Assembly: GCF_019249725.2 (NCBI RefSeq)
Contig: NZ_CP137559.1
Coordinates: forward strand, 62,001 to 126,000
Direction of reading: 5' to 3'
Source of the DNA: Segatella hominis
Lineage (GTDB): Bacteria > Bacteroidota > Bacteroidia > Bacteroidales > Bacteroidaceae
DNA length: 64,000 bases
The notes beneath the pieces are model-generated. The model had not been told where the DNA came from. It searched no databases and saw only the letters and a list, made by a program, of their open reading frames with translations. This document shows positions 36,399 through 45,598 of this stretch, piece by piece; within the stretch, counting starts at the first letter, position 1; the number at the start of each line of letters is the position of its first letter. The position numbers and the translations under genes were made by a program.

Positions 36399-37442
36399 AT
36401 GAATAGAGTTTTGATGGTAGGCTCCGCTGAACAGAGTGGCGGCGGAGTAGCGAGTGTGCTGCGCCTGATGAAGACGATGCCTTTCTGGGAGAAGTATCAT
36501 TGCGGATGGCTTGGTACGCAAATTCAGAGAGGATATGGCGTGAAATTGTGGTATGCGGTGAAGGCTTACTTCAAGGCGATGTTTACGATATGGCAGTATG
36601 ATATCGTGCATTTCCACACGGTGCCTGATAAGATTTGTCTGATTATTCAAATGCCTGTGCTTTTATTAGCATTACTTGGCAGAAAGAAGATAGTCATGCA
36701 TATCCACATGGGTAATCAGTTGGAGGATCATCAGCATAATCGGTTGTTTATATGGTGCTTGAATAGGGCTGACTGCGTAGTGCTGTTAGCAAAGAAGTGG
36801 CAGAAGTGTTTTGCAGAATGGTTCCCTACTGTGAAAGCCAAGACTGCTGTTATCTATAATGCCTGTGCTCCGACTCCAGCTGTGGATTATTCTATCAAAG
36901 AAAAGAGTATCATCATGGCTGCCTTTTTGAATGATAACAAGCATCCCGATTTGCTCCTGAAGGCATGGAAGAATCTGAAGGTAGATTTCCCAGACTGGCA
37001 TGTTACCATCATGGGAAATGGTGAAGTGGAGCGCTTTCAGGCGATGGCTCAAACTATGGGTTTGGATGATAGTGTTACATTTACTGGTTATATCACTGGC
37101 AAGCAAAAGGAGGATGTATGGAATAAAGCAAGTATCTATTGTATGTGCTCTCGCCATGAGGGTTTCCCTATGGTGGTATTGGAAGCCTGGGCAAGGGGCG
37201 TTGCTGTGGTAACTACTCCTGTAGGTGGCCTTCCTGATGTGATTGAAGAGGGGAAGAACAGCCTCACTTTCCCATTTGATGATGTGGATACGCTTACTAT
37301 GCAGCTTCGCAAACTGATGGAGTCGCCAATGTTTCGCAAGGATATGGCAGAATATTCTAAAAGCTTCGGAGAAAGGGTGTTTGCTCCTGTTAAGGTGAAT
37401 GAGAGTATTGAGAAGTTATATGAGGAGATATTAAAAGTTTAA
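36399..37442 (+). CDS. Glycosyltransferase family 4
   Basis: This 347-residue GT-B enzyme has NRVLMVGSAEQSGGGVASVL with the glycine-rich acceptor loop, DIVHFHTVPDK, HIHMGNQ, then the donor domain WHVTIMGNGEVERF, VTFTGYITGK and SRHEGFPMVVLEAWARGVAV, which holds the E-x7-E motif, and TTPVGGLPDVI. It is of full length with all motifs. It would add a sugar to the lipid-linked repeat unit in the cytoplasm. It ends the sugar gene run before the Avs-like insertion. Confidence 0.93.
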   Translation: MNRVLMVGSAEQSGGGVASVLRLMKTMPFWEKYHCGWLGTQIQRGYGVKLWYAVKAYFKAMFTIWQYDIVHFHTVPDKICLIIQMPVLLLALLGRKKIVMHIHMGNQLEDHQHNRLFIWCLNRADCVVLLAKKWQKCFAEWFPTVKAKTAVIYNACAPTPAVDYSIKEKSIIMAAFLNDNKHPDLLLKAWKNLKVDFPDWHVTIMGNGEVERFQAMAQTMGLDDSVTFTGYITGKQKEDVWNKASIYCMCSRHEGFPMVVLEAWARGVAVVTTPVGGLPDVIEEGKNSLTFPFDDVDTLTMQLRKLMESPMFRKDMAEYSKSFGERVFAPVKVNESIEKLYEEILKV

Positions 37443-37484
37443 TCTTGATTTTTAAGTATCAGATTTGAGCCAAAGGTTATAGTT

Positions 37485-40301
37485 ATGTCCGTTTCATCAA
37501 CAGTTTTTGGTTATCATGTTCAATATCTCTATACCTTGTATAGAATGTTAGAATCTGCTGATTCTAAAGAAGTATTTGTGCCTGAAGGAAGAGAAGATTT
37601 AGACATATATTTGAATGACCAAATTATCGAAACCGTACAGGTGAAGTGTTATTCTGGGACAATCGTGTATTCTGATCTGTTTTCCAAGGGTAAATCTACT
37701 TCTTTGTTTTCTCGTGGTAAGGATAGTTTAGATGAAAATTCAAATGTAAAAATATCATTCGTGGCGGTTGGACATGGCAATGATAAAGGAGTGATTTCTG
37801 ATAGATTGACGAAGGTGTCCTCTCTTGTAAAGTCGCTCAAAAAAGAGGAAACTCTTCATTTGGATTATGCTTCTTCCAAGGAGCTTGCTGCAAAAATATT
37901 ATGGCAGTCTAAATCGCAAGGAGAGTTGGAAAATTATGTTGAATCTGTTTTAAAAAATCGATTTCCATCTATTGATCCTTTAATAGTAAAGGATTATTTG
38001 GTTCAGTGGATTTGTTATCTTGTGATAAATGAAATGTCTGCTACTTATGATGATTTATGTTGTCAGGTAGGGCAGATTATTGAGTTTTCTGTGCGCCAAA
38101 AGGAATTCTTTACTCAATTTGGACTAACTGTAATTCCACTTTTTCAGTCAGCTTGTCAGGAAGATGTTAATTCTGAAATATCTTATTATCAAGGTATATC
38201 TGCCAAGGAAATACATATTGCAAGAAATTATGATGTAGTAAGAGAAGAAAAGTTACAACAACTCTATGAGAAGCAGAAAGACAGTAATCTCGTTTTCATA
38301 ACGGGTGTCTCTGGTTCAGGGAAAAGTAGTTTGGCATATCGGTTTTTGAAGATTTGTGGTATTCCTTTACGATATGAGATTAAATATATAAATCAGAATA
38401 ACATATCGCAGATTATTGCCACCATCAAAGATATTTCGAAAGGCTTGAAGAGTGAAGCTTTTGTATATTTAGATGTGCTGCCATACGATACTTCATGGAT
38501 TCAAGTGGTAAATGAAATAGAGGATACTCCTTTTGTTAAATGCTTAGTAACAATCCGGCAGGATGATTGGAATAGGTGTAAAAACAAAGTTAATGAAAAA
38601 CTTCATTACTCTACTCTTGCTTTAGATTTAACCGAATCTGAGGCAAAGGATATCTTTGATCATCTAAGCGAAAGAGGATTGTGCCATATTGATATCTTTG
38701 AAGAGGCTTGGAATAATTCTGGACATCCTCAAACATTGCTTGAATATGTGTATTTCTTGACACAAGGTGTTCCTCTAAGGGCAAGAATCTCTGAACAGAT
38801 AGGAAAACTTGATCATGTAAATGCCTCCTTTCTTCAGTATATATCTGTCTCGAATGTCTTGCAGGGAAATATCTCTGTGAATGTCATTCGGAACTTGTGT
38901 CATCTTTCTCCAATGGACCTGTCTCGATGTATAGACCAAATGAAAGGTGAATTCTTTGAGTATAATGGTGAAGGATTTTCTGATGTTCACCCCATTAGAA
39001 CTCATATCATAGTTGAAGAGATATTTAGGAATTATAGAAATGGATTAGGAGAAATCGGTATGGAATTATTCGAGCATATTAATGAAAACACAAGTCCTCT
39101 GTTTCTTATGGCCCTTATAGATGAAGGAAAATATACGCCTGATTCTCTTTTGCGTGAATTGGAGGGTAAGAAGATAAACTCTATGCAAGCGTATATTGTG
39201 GCAAGAACATTGGTATGGTGTGGAGTTAAGCATTATATAGATAATAATCAAGCAGCGTTTGACTGGTTAAGGCAAACTGCGTCTCTTTGTTGGCAAGTGT
39301 TAGTGCCAGTTAACTTTACGGAAATCGAACTAGATGAGTCTGTTGATAAATTGTTTGGTAGCCAAATAGGTATTACGATGGATGATGTAAGAAAAAGATT
39401 TTCTTCGCAGACTGAGGTTTATTTCTATTTATGTAAATGGCTTGATAGTTCTATCTCTTTGGAAAAGCCTAAAGAGTGGCGTGACTATTTTTGGTTGGCA
39501 AAATTCTTAACGATATGTAATTTGCAGCTTTCTTATAAGCCAGAATTTGCTGATTTTAAGATGGATGCTAAGGTTCCTGATGATTTGGATGAGATGGCAG
39601 ATGTGCTTCTTGGACTGAAACTGGCTGGTTATGATTCTGCCACATTTAATCAACTGGAAGAAAACTTCGTTAAACAATTTCGCATCCAGAATAACATCTT
39701 GGAGTTTGATATTTGTGAAAATGAGGTTAAATGTCTTACCTTCTTAGACTATTTTACTGCTGGGAAACAATTTGAAAATGGAGATGGGGATATAATGCAT
39801 CGCATTAATATGCATCATATTGATTTGCTGAGAAAAGCATTTCCAAATGCAGATGTATATCATTCAGAGATAATAAAAGATGAGATTTTTGAAGATATAG
39901 ATTTGACTTTTGAAAAGCATATTAGTAGAGAAAAGTTACCGCTTGATGATATGCAAGAACCGCGCACAATGATGGTGCATTTGTATGAAAAAAGCTATGC
40001 TCTTCCTTCCAGAAAGGCTTATTGTGATCAATTGATAACTTTGCGTAAGCTATTTGTTGATGTAATAAAAGAATATTGGCAAGGCATTGATGACATTCAT
40101 CGAGTAGGAAAGGCGCACAATGCCAAAATGGACCAAGTTTCTTATGTTGTGTGTGATAAGATTTTAAATGCTCACATAGAGTTACCTGCAACTGAAATAA
40201 ATAGATTCGGATTAGGTTATGTAATTAACAAAGAGGAGGGTGAAGGCCAAAGTACAAAAGATAATTTGAAGGAATTAAACTCCTTGTATTTTCATCAATA
40301 G
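37485..40301 (+). CDS. Nuclease-STAND-like NTPase (Avs-type candidate)
   Basis: This 938-residue soluble protein has an N-terminal PD-(D/E)XK-like nuclease: EDLDIYL with D40, then E49-T-V-Q52-V-K54, the spacing seen in DUF4297/Cap4 nucleases. A P-loop follows, GVSGSGKSS with K280, and a Walker B-like FVYLDVLPYD near D330. The last 400 residues are helical and may form the sensor. This order (nuclease, STAND NTPase, helical repeats) is that of Avs antiviral proteins, which recognise phage proteins and cut DNA. It is shorter than well-known Avs members and clear STAND sensor motifs are not visible, so a different P-loop nuclease family is possible. Confidence 0.7.
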   Translation: MSVSSTVFGYHVQYLYTLYRMLESADSKEVFVPEGREDLDIYLNDQIIETVQVKCYSGTIVYSDLFSKGKSTSLFSRGKDSLDENSNVKISFVAVGHGNDKGVISDRLTKVSSLVKSLKKEETLHLDYASSKELAAKILWQSKSQGELENYVESVLKNRFPSIDPLIVKDYLVQWICYLVINEMSATYDDLCCQVGQIIEFSVRQKEFFTQFGLTVIPLFQSACQEDVNSEISYYQGISAKEIHIARNYDVVREEKLQQLYEKQKDSNLVFITGVSGSGKSSLAYRFLKICGIPLRYEIKYINQNNISQIIATIKDISKGLKSEAFVYLDVLPYDTSWIQVVNEIEDTPFVKCLVTIRQDDWNRCKNKVNEKLHYSTLALDLTESEAKDIFDHLSERGLCHIDIFEEAWNNSGHPQTLLEYVYFLTQGVPLRARISEQIGKLDHVNASFLQYISVSNVLQGNISVNVIRNLCHLSPMDLSRCIDQMKGEFFEYNGEGFSDVHPIRTHIIVEEIFRNYRNGLGEIGMELFEHINENTSPLFLMALIDEGKYTPDSLLRELEGKKINSMQAYIVARTLVWCGVKHYIDNNQAAFDWLRQTASLCWQVLVPVNFTEIELDESVDKLFGSQIGITMDDVRKRFSSQTEVYFYLCKWLDSSISLEKPKEWRDYFWLAKFLTICNLQLSYKPEFADFKMDAKVPDDLDEMADVLLGLKLAGYDSATFNQLEENFVKQFRIQNNILEFDICENEVKCLTFLDYFTAGKQFENGDGDIMHRINMHHIDLLRKAFPNADVYHSEIIKDEIFEDIDLTFEKHISREKLPLDDMQEPRTMMVHLYEKSYALPSRKAYCDQLITLRKLFVDVIKEYWQGIDDIHRVGKAHNAKMDQVSYVVCDKILNAHIELPATEINRFGLGYVINKEEGEGQSTKDNLKELNSLYFHQ

Positions 40302-40324
40302 TTCGTTAATAATTCAATAATGTG

Positions 40325-41548
40325 CTAAGCAGCTATACGCTGTAAGCACGAGAGATCTTTGAAAATCTTGCTAATTAAAGTTCGGTTCGGGGTGTACCCG
40401 CTTGCTTTAAAAATTCGTTTCACCAGATAAATGTTGGTCATCAGTGACTTGAATGAAGACATAGAATATTCCATTCCCATCTCCTTCATAGTTACCTTGG
40501 CAACATTTAGTGATGTGAACGAAGCATTGAAAGCAAAATCGAGTTTCCACTTATCGCGAGCCTGGCAGTCCATAAGACCAGTATAGCCTTTGGCGTCACG
40601 AAAGCAAAATTCGATCTGGAACCTGGTTCTATAATAAAGAAGTACTTCTTCACCCGAAAGTGAGGTGTCTGTAGAGAAGAATAGTTTCTTCTTGCCATTC
40701 GGCATCTGCCAGATGACAAGTCTAACTTTACACCTGAGTGCCTTGGAATAGGCTATCAAAGTATAAGCTGTTCCTTCTATATCTTTCATCTCCATCTTCT
40801 CCATTCGAGTGAGGTCAAGATTCTTCATATCAATCTTGCCATCCTTGGTCTTGGGGCGACCACGTTTTCCAGTACGTGGACCAGCATAGACATAAAAGAG
40901 ACAAGCATTGTCACGAAAGCGGCTTATCAAAGAGAACCCTTCTTTCTTTATCCCATTAACAAATGTACTTGTAGAGAAGTAAGCATCTGCAACTATGAGG
41001 GTTGAGAGTTTAAGAAGTTCCTTGCGGTAACGCTTAATGACGCTGATATAGAAATCTACCATAGTCTTGTTTCTAAGACTCAGTTCTTTATTACTTAGCG
41101 ACTGGTGTGCTTTTAACATCATGCAGTCTTTGGCATCAATATCAATGAGGCCAATACCCATGATTTCGAGACCATGTTTAACAGACTGAGCACATCCTGA
41201 CCAAAAACGACCGATATGTGGTGTTTTCTTGCCAGCTTTACTGATGTAGCTGGGATCAATGGCAATAGCCCATCTTCCCTGTTTACCCAAGAAGCGCTTG
41301 GCAAGTGAGACATTAAGTTTGAGCCAATCAATGCACTTCGACTTTTTCAAGCCGAATGCGTTGCGATAGGTTTGCTCAACATGCAAGCCATACCTCCCCA
41401 TTTGGGTGAAATTTATCTTTCTTGGTATTACCATGAACAAAATTATCACCTCGATGAGTATTTTCTCGAAACTTTTTGTTATCTTTGCAGCTGAATCTTC
41501 AACTGCATCTTTAAAGATATCCATATATTGGTCAAGTCCTGTATTCAT
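40325..41548 (-). CDS. IS4-type DDE transposase
   Basis: This 407-residue transposase has the DDE catalytic residues in WAIAIDPSYISKAGKKTPH (first D), LIVADAYFST (second D) and YRTRFQIEFCFRDAKGYTGL (E in the Y-x2-R-F-x-IE-F signature of IS4-like elements). The frame is intact and has its own promoter. It lies on the opposite strand to all its neighbours, between the Avs-like gene and a small gene. Terminal inverted repeats and target duplication were not resolved, although GTGCT-like ends occur near 40322 and 41632. Confidence 0.9.
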   Translation of the reverse strand: MNTGLDQYMDIFKDAVEDSAAKITKSFEKILIEVIILFMVIPRKINFTQMGRYGLHVEQTYRNAFGLKKSKCIDWLKLNVSLAKRFLGKQGRWAIAIDPSYISKAGKKTPHIGRFWSGCAQSVKHGLEIMGIGLIDIDAKDCMMLKAHQSLSNKELSLRNKTMVDFYISVIKRYRKELLKLSTLIVADAYFSTSTFVNGIKKEGFSLISRFRDNACLFYVYAGPRTGKRGRPKTKDGKIDMKNLDLTRMEKMEMKDIEGTAYTLIAYSKALRCKVRLVIWQMPNGKKKLFFSTDTSLSGEEVLLYYRTRFQIEFCFRDAKGYTGLMDCQARDKWKLDFAFNASFTSLNVAKVTMKEMGMEYSMSSFKSLMTNIYLVKRIFKASGYTPNRTLISKIFKDLSCLQRIAA

Positions 41549-41573
41549 GTAATATTGTATTTGTCGTGATCTA

Positions 41574-41604
41574 CAAAGTTACTGAAAATCAGCGACTTGA
41601 CCAA
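41574..41604 (-). promoter_or_regulatory. Promoter of the IS4-type transposase
   Basis: On the - strand, TTG (41604-41602) is followed by 20 bases and TAACTTTG (41581-41574), a full match to the Bacteroidota promoter form, 26 bases before the transposase ATG. Confidence 0.75.
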
Positions 41605-41769
41605 CTTTTTACAGTTAAGTTTTCATAAGCACTTCTTAATATAAGTTATTGATTTACAGACGATTAAATATTAATTTAACGCAGTATTGTTCATTATTCT
41701 ACTGATTTGACAACCTTCTTCATACAGAGTTATCAGCCCTCAGGTGGCTTCATCAATGAGGTTCAAAAA

Positions 41770-42210
41770 ATGACGGTGATATTGCTGGATGCACAGGATA
41801 AGTTGAAAAAAATGCAAAGCTTATTTCATCAGGTTTTTGATGGTTATGTTGATTTCGTTGAGATCAAACAACTTGATGAGAGAGAAAAACAGCAGATGAC
41901 GTGCCTTATTGCTGTTTATAATTTGTTGGCTCAAAACCAGCCTTATATGTCTTGCAGACAGTTATTAAAGCAGATAAAATCTAAGAAACTGACGGCCACT
42001 CAAACATTTGAAGTCAACGATGAGGTTATTGATAATCCGTCTCAAACTATAGTTGACTCTATTGAAGATTTGGAAAATCTTCGGAATATGCAATTGAAAG
42101 ATATTTATAATAGATGCTCTCATCTTGATGACTTATCTATCCAAATCGTTGATAAGTATATAAAACGCTATGATGATACTATAGAGAATATGAGAAATTG
42201 TGTTTTATAG
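41770..42210 (+). CDS. Hypothetical helical protein
   Basis: ATG 41770 follows a GAGG ribosome site; the frame stays open upstream to a TTG at 41707, and that extension reads like coding sequence, so the real start could be farther back or lost to the IS insertion. The product of about 146 residues is helical: DAQDKLKKMQSLFHQVF, REKQQMTCLIAVYNLLA, and a C-terminal coiled part. No family is recognised. It is just upstream of upxY. Confidence 0.5.
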   Translation: MTVILLDAQDKLKKMQSLFHQVFDGYVDFVEIKQLDEREKQQMTCLIAVYNLLAQNQPYMSCRQLLKQIKSKKLTATQTFEVNDEVIDNPSQTIVDSIEDLENLRNMQLKDIYNRCSHLDDLSIQIVDKYIKRYDDTIENMRNCVL

Positions 42211-42333
42211 TTAACTGTATTTTGCTGCTATCGTCAAAATAGATAACGATAGGTTGGCAAGAAAAATAAAGTCCTTACTTAACTCTCTGCTATTGAAGAG
42301 AATGAAGCAGTTGGAAAACAATCAAAAGACAAT

Positions 42334-42870
42334 ATGAGGTTATCTTGTGATCCCAATGAAATCTTGTGGTATGCGATGAGTTCTCCTTTTCGTCGGGAGA
42401 TGAAGGCCAAGGCACTCTTGGATGCTCACCATATAGAGAATTTTATCCCGATGAAGAAAATGCAGGAGATTCGGGATGGTGAAATTGTAACGTGGGAGGA
42501 ACCGGCTATCCACAACTTCGTCTTCGTACATGACAGCTACAATGGCATCATGAAGGTGAAGAAGGGGCAGGACATCCTGCAGTTCATTCTAAATCCCCTG
42601 TCTCCGATAGTTGTGCCGCAGAGGCAGATGGATGACTTCATCCGTTTTTATGAGTCGATCGGTTATGACGAGCCCGAGTTTCTCACTCCCCAAACGATAG
42701 GGAAGCTTCGGAAGAATGCAAGGGTGGTCATCGGCGATGGCCCACTTGCTGGCATCACTGGTTATTACCAGCGAGTGAAGGGGGCGAAGGACAAGCGCTT
42801 CATAGTGTTGATAGAAGGCTTGATAGCAATAGCATGCAGCGTGGAGTGTAAGTTTGTGAAAGTAAAGTAG
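42334..42870 (+). CDS. upxY: UpxY-family NusG-like antiterminator
   Basis: This 178-residue protein contains an N-terminal NGN-like domain (ILWYAMSSPFRREMKAKALL, HHIENFIPMKK) and a C-terminal KOW-like part (KNARVVIGDGPLAGITGYYQ). UpxY proteins are specialised NusG paralogues that bind the leader of capsule operons in Bacteroidales and prevent early termination, each acting on its own operon. They are normally the first gene of a capsule operon. Here it lies in the middle of the run, after the IS, so a second operon may begin here and include the conflict cassette that follows. Confidence 0.9.
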   Translation: MRLSCDPNEILWYAMSSPFRREMKAKALLDAHHIENFIPMKKMQEIRDGEIVTWEEPAIHNFVFVHDSYNGIMKVKKGQDILQFILNPLSPIVVPQRQMDDFIRFYESIGYDEPEFLTPQTIGKLRKNARVVIGDGPLAGITGYYQRVKGAKDKRFIVLIEGLIAIACSVECKFVKVK

Positions 42871-42909
42871 GTGTGAAGTTTAACTTACCGTTAAAAGGTG
42901 CAAAAAAAC

Positions 42910-42940
42910 TTGCAAGATTCATAAATTATATCTATTTTTG
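42910..42940 (+). promoter_or_regulatory. Promoter before the PRTase-ATPase cassette
   Basis: TTG (42910-42912), 20 bases, then TATTTTTG (42933-42940) is a full match to the Bacteroidota consensus. The next large gene starts at 43147, leaving a leader of about 200 bases. Confidence 0.75.
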
Positions 42941-42952
42941 CATCATGAATCT
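42915..42952. repeat. 8-bp inverted repeat around the promoter -7 box
   Basis: AGATTCAT at 42915-42922 and ATGAATCT at 42945-42952 form a perfect inverted repeat with the -7 box in its 22-base spacer. It could be an operator for a dimeric repressor. Confidence 0.5.
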
Positions 42953-43111
42953 CATTCTTTTGTTAGAGATGAGGATAAAAAGTATGAAATATTGTAATGT
43001 GAAATTCGCTAAGTACTTGAATCACAGAGGAAAAACTGAGATTTGAGGAACCTAAGGAATGTCTGAAAGGGAATTTATTACAATATTTATATTGAAAAAT
43101 CATTTATCCTA

Positions 43112-43143
43112 TTAAAGAACCTCAGTGTTAAAGAACCTCAGTG
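43112..43143 (+). repeat. Tandem 16-bp direct repeat just before the PRTase gene
   Basis: TTAAAGAACCTCAGTG occurs twice in a row (43112-43127 and 43128-43143), ending three bases before ATG 43147. It lies where the ribosome must bind, so it could influence translation. It may also be a chance duplication. Confidence 0.7.
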
Positions 43144-43146
43144 TCA

Positions 43147-45585
43147 ATGACGGATAAAGAAACATATATAAAAAGTCTGCAAGGTATAGTGGAGAATTTA
43201 AACTCTTCCATCATCTCTTCAGATTCGGATATAGTTATAGCATTGTCCCGAAAAGGTCCAAGGCTTCTCGAATATTTGAGAAAGAATATGGGCTTGAAGG
43301 AATTGAATGTTATGACAGAACATGCTTTGCCGTTTTTGTTTGACAGCATATTGGCCAAATCGGATCAGGAATATCGTATATTTATTGTCGATGATGCTAT
43401 ATATTATGGTTCTACGATTTCTGCATTGAAAGATGAAATAGAATCATATATCGCTGTTTATGGTTTAAAGGAAAGGGTACATATCGAGGGAATCTATTCT
43501 TGTATTAAAGACAAGGAATCTTTGGATTTTGGAGATGTTGAGGTAAAAGCGATAAAAAATGTACGCTTGGGATATGGTCACTTCTTCGTGAAGGAAGTGA
43601 TGAAGGACTTGCGTAGTTTGGGCAAGTCGCTCGAGGTGGAGTTCCCTGAGATATGCTATGAGACAAAATCTCCTGTAGATATATATAAGCTTTTGGCTTC
43701 TTTAGAGAGCGTTTTTGGCTCGGAAAAGGTCTATATGATAGATAGTCCTATTGGGATCAAGAGCATTTCTGTATTGTTGTCAGATGTGAAAAATTCTACT
43801 TTCCGCAAATTGAGAATATTTGTGGATGGCTGCAAAATCTCTATTGTTTCGATAGCACCGGAACTAATGCAGACAAATCTAGGATTGTTTAGATTTATAT
43901 CTTTTGGAAACATTGTCCAAGTGAACGCTCAATGGCGTAAAATGGCAAAACAATTGGAGGGGATATCAGAAAAATTGTGGAGTCAAAAGATGAACGACCG
44001 TAATCTCGTAAGGACAGCGGTGGTGTTGTTTAATTATTTCTCTTCTATTGATACTTTTTGTTATTATAGAAGAAGTGTGGAACAAGCAATCCTTAATATT
44101 GTAGGTGAGATTCTTCATAGAAATGTAGACTCTTCTAACTTGGTTTACTTGTTAGGAAACGAAACAATTGCAGATAAAATAGTTAGTGCATGGAATGAAG
44201 CACTTGACAGCGAGCAATATTATACATTGCCAATTTCTGATAATATAGAGAACATATATGATAATATTGTCTTTGAGTCTTCTCGGCTTTCAAGTCTGGA
44301 GGCGGATTTATTAAAGGCGACTAATTTAAAGATGGTCTTTGATAGCAAGACTATGAAAGAAGCACTTTCTGCTATGTTCTTCAATCAGACAATGATGGTA
44401 GAACGTGGGTCTCGTTATATCAGTGTCAACAGACAGGAACGTCTTCGTTTTGGTTATACTTATCAATATTTGTGGAATTTTATTTGGGACAATGCTAATA
44501 ATATTGAAACAAAAGATATCTCTGCTAAAGAGATGCACCAATGGGTTGATGTCCAAATTGACAATGGAAGTATTGTACCACAGTACATTCTTGGTACAGG
44601 TAATTTCAAGTGGGTTAGGGTTTTTCGTCCAGGAGAAAATGAGGACGTTTTGATAAGTCATATTGGTCGTTTTGTTGTTCATATTATTAGGCAAATGCTC
44701 TTAGGAGATGTCAACGAATCATCTGATAAGGTAATTAAGAAAAACTTGAATGGTGTTCTTGCGGCTGTTTATCATCGTTTCAGAAATGACTTGGAGGAGG
44801 AAGAATTTGTGTTGCCTATTGAGTTGGATTCTAAAGAGTGGAGTCTGAACATTTTGTTAGGGGATTGTGGCGCGAAGAAAAATATCCAGGAAAATCTTGT
44901 GGAATTTCTCGTGTCAAAGAATGTGCTCACATTGCAAGACGGTAAGTTTGTTAGTGTAGCCTCTCAGGTACTGGATAAAGAGTTTGTGAAAAATACGACT
45001 TTAAGTAGTGAGGTGGAAACAGCTATGAATGGGTATGTCAAAGATATAATGGCAGAGATGGGAAATAAATCACAGGCTTCATTTATCTATTCCAATACCA
45101 TCAATTATTTTATGTCAGACATCATGGACATACATGATGTTTGCGAGAAACTGCAAAATGTTTCCGATGCAATTTCCCAAGCTTTACCAACCCTCTTTGA
45201 TAGTAGCATAGAAACAGAAGAGGTAGATAGGAAGCTAAGAGATCTTTTAGATAAATATCGAGAAGTTTTGTCTCGCTATGAATTGAATAGTTCTGTTCTG
45301 TTGGATGAAAACTCTATGGTTCGTGAAGAGTTGTGTCCTTATATGTGGAAAGTTTGGCAAATGGTGAATGTTCTGAATATTCTTGTATCACTATTCTATA
45401 GAGGTCGAGAATATGTCATTACATATATAAATAGCTTGTCTGATACTTTAAAGAAATATTTAGTAGCAGATGATTTGTTTGCTTTTTTGATGTCACCTGA
45501 AAATGCAAATAAGGATTTGTGGCATGATAAAATATTCAAATTCAAAATTCAAGGGTATATCAATAATGTTATACTCAAATTTTAA
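43147..45585 (+). CDS. Large protein with phosphoribosyltransferase-like domain
   Basis: ATG 43147 is chosen over GTG 43141, giving 812 residues. At residues 77-90, RIFIVDDAIYYGSTI matches the PRPP-binding loop of type I phosphoribosyltransferases (hydrophobic strand, DD, G-S-T). IVIALSRKGPRLLEYLRKN upstream fits the strand-loop that precedes it. The remaining 600 residues are mostly helical and unrecognised. PRTase-like domains with such loops have been noted in predicted bacterial conflict systems. The gene heads a tight unit with an SMC-like ATPase (13 bases) and a two-TM coiled-coil gene. A nucleotide-linked signal or modification is plausible but not shown. Confidence 0.7.
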   Translation: MTDKETYIKSLQGIVENLNSSIISSDSDIVIALSRKGPRLLEYLRKNMGLKELNVMTEHALPFLFDSILAKSDQEYRIFIVDDAIYYGSTISALKDEIESYIAVYGLKERVHIEGIYSCIKDKESLDFGDVEVKAIKNVRLGYGHFFVKEVMKDLRSLGKSLEVEFPEICYETKSPVDIYKLLASLESVFGSEKVYMIDSPIGIKSISVLLSDVKNSTFRKLRIFVDGCKISIVSIAPELMQTNLGLFRFISFGNIVQVNAQWRKMAKQLEGISEKLWSQKMNDRNLVRTAVVLFNYFSSIDTFCYYRRSVEQAILNIVGEILHRNVDSSNLVYLLGNETIADKIVSAWNEALDSEQYYTLPISDNIENIYDNIVFESSRLSSLEADLLKATNLKMVFDSKTMKEALSAMFFNQTMMVERGSRYISVNRQERLRFGYTYQYLWNFIWDNANNIETKDISAKEMHQWVDVQIDNGSIVPQYILGTGNFKWVRVFRPGENEDVLISHIGRFVVHIIRQMLLGDVNESSDKVIKKNLNGVLAAVYHRFRNDLEEEEFVLPIELDSKEWSLNILLGDCGAKKNIQENLVEFLVSKNVLTLQDGKFVSVASQVLDKEFVKNTTLSSEVETAMNGYVKDIMAEMGNKSQASFIYSNTINYFMSDIMDIHDVCEKLQNVSDAISQALPTLFDSSIETEEVDRKLRDLLDKYREVLSRYELNSSVLLDENSMVREELCPYMWKVWQMVNVLNILVSLFYRGREYVITYINSLSDTLKKYLVADDLFAFLMSPENANKDLWHDKIFKFKIQGYINNVILKF

Positions 45586-45598
45586 TTTATAGAATGAA

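Noticed and set aside
40322..41632. Possible exact ends of the IS4-type element (GTGCT at both sides)
   Set aside because: The match is only five to six bases and no target duplication was found, so I do not give element borders.
42915..42952. Invertible capsule promoter of the Mpi type
   Set aside because: The inverted repeat is only 8 bases with a 22-base spacer and lacks the longer repeats and nearby invertase gene of known switches; it is reported as a possible operator.
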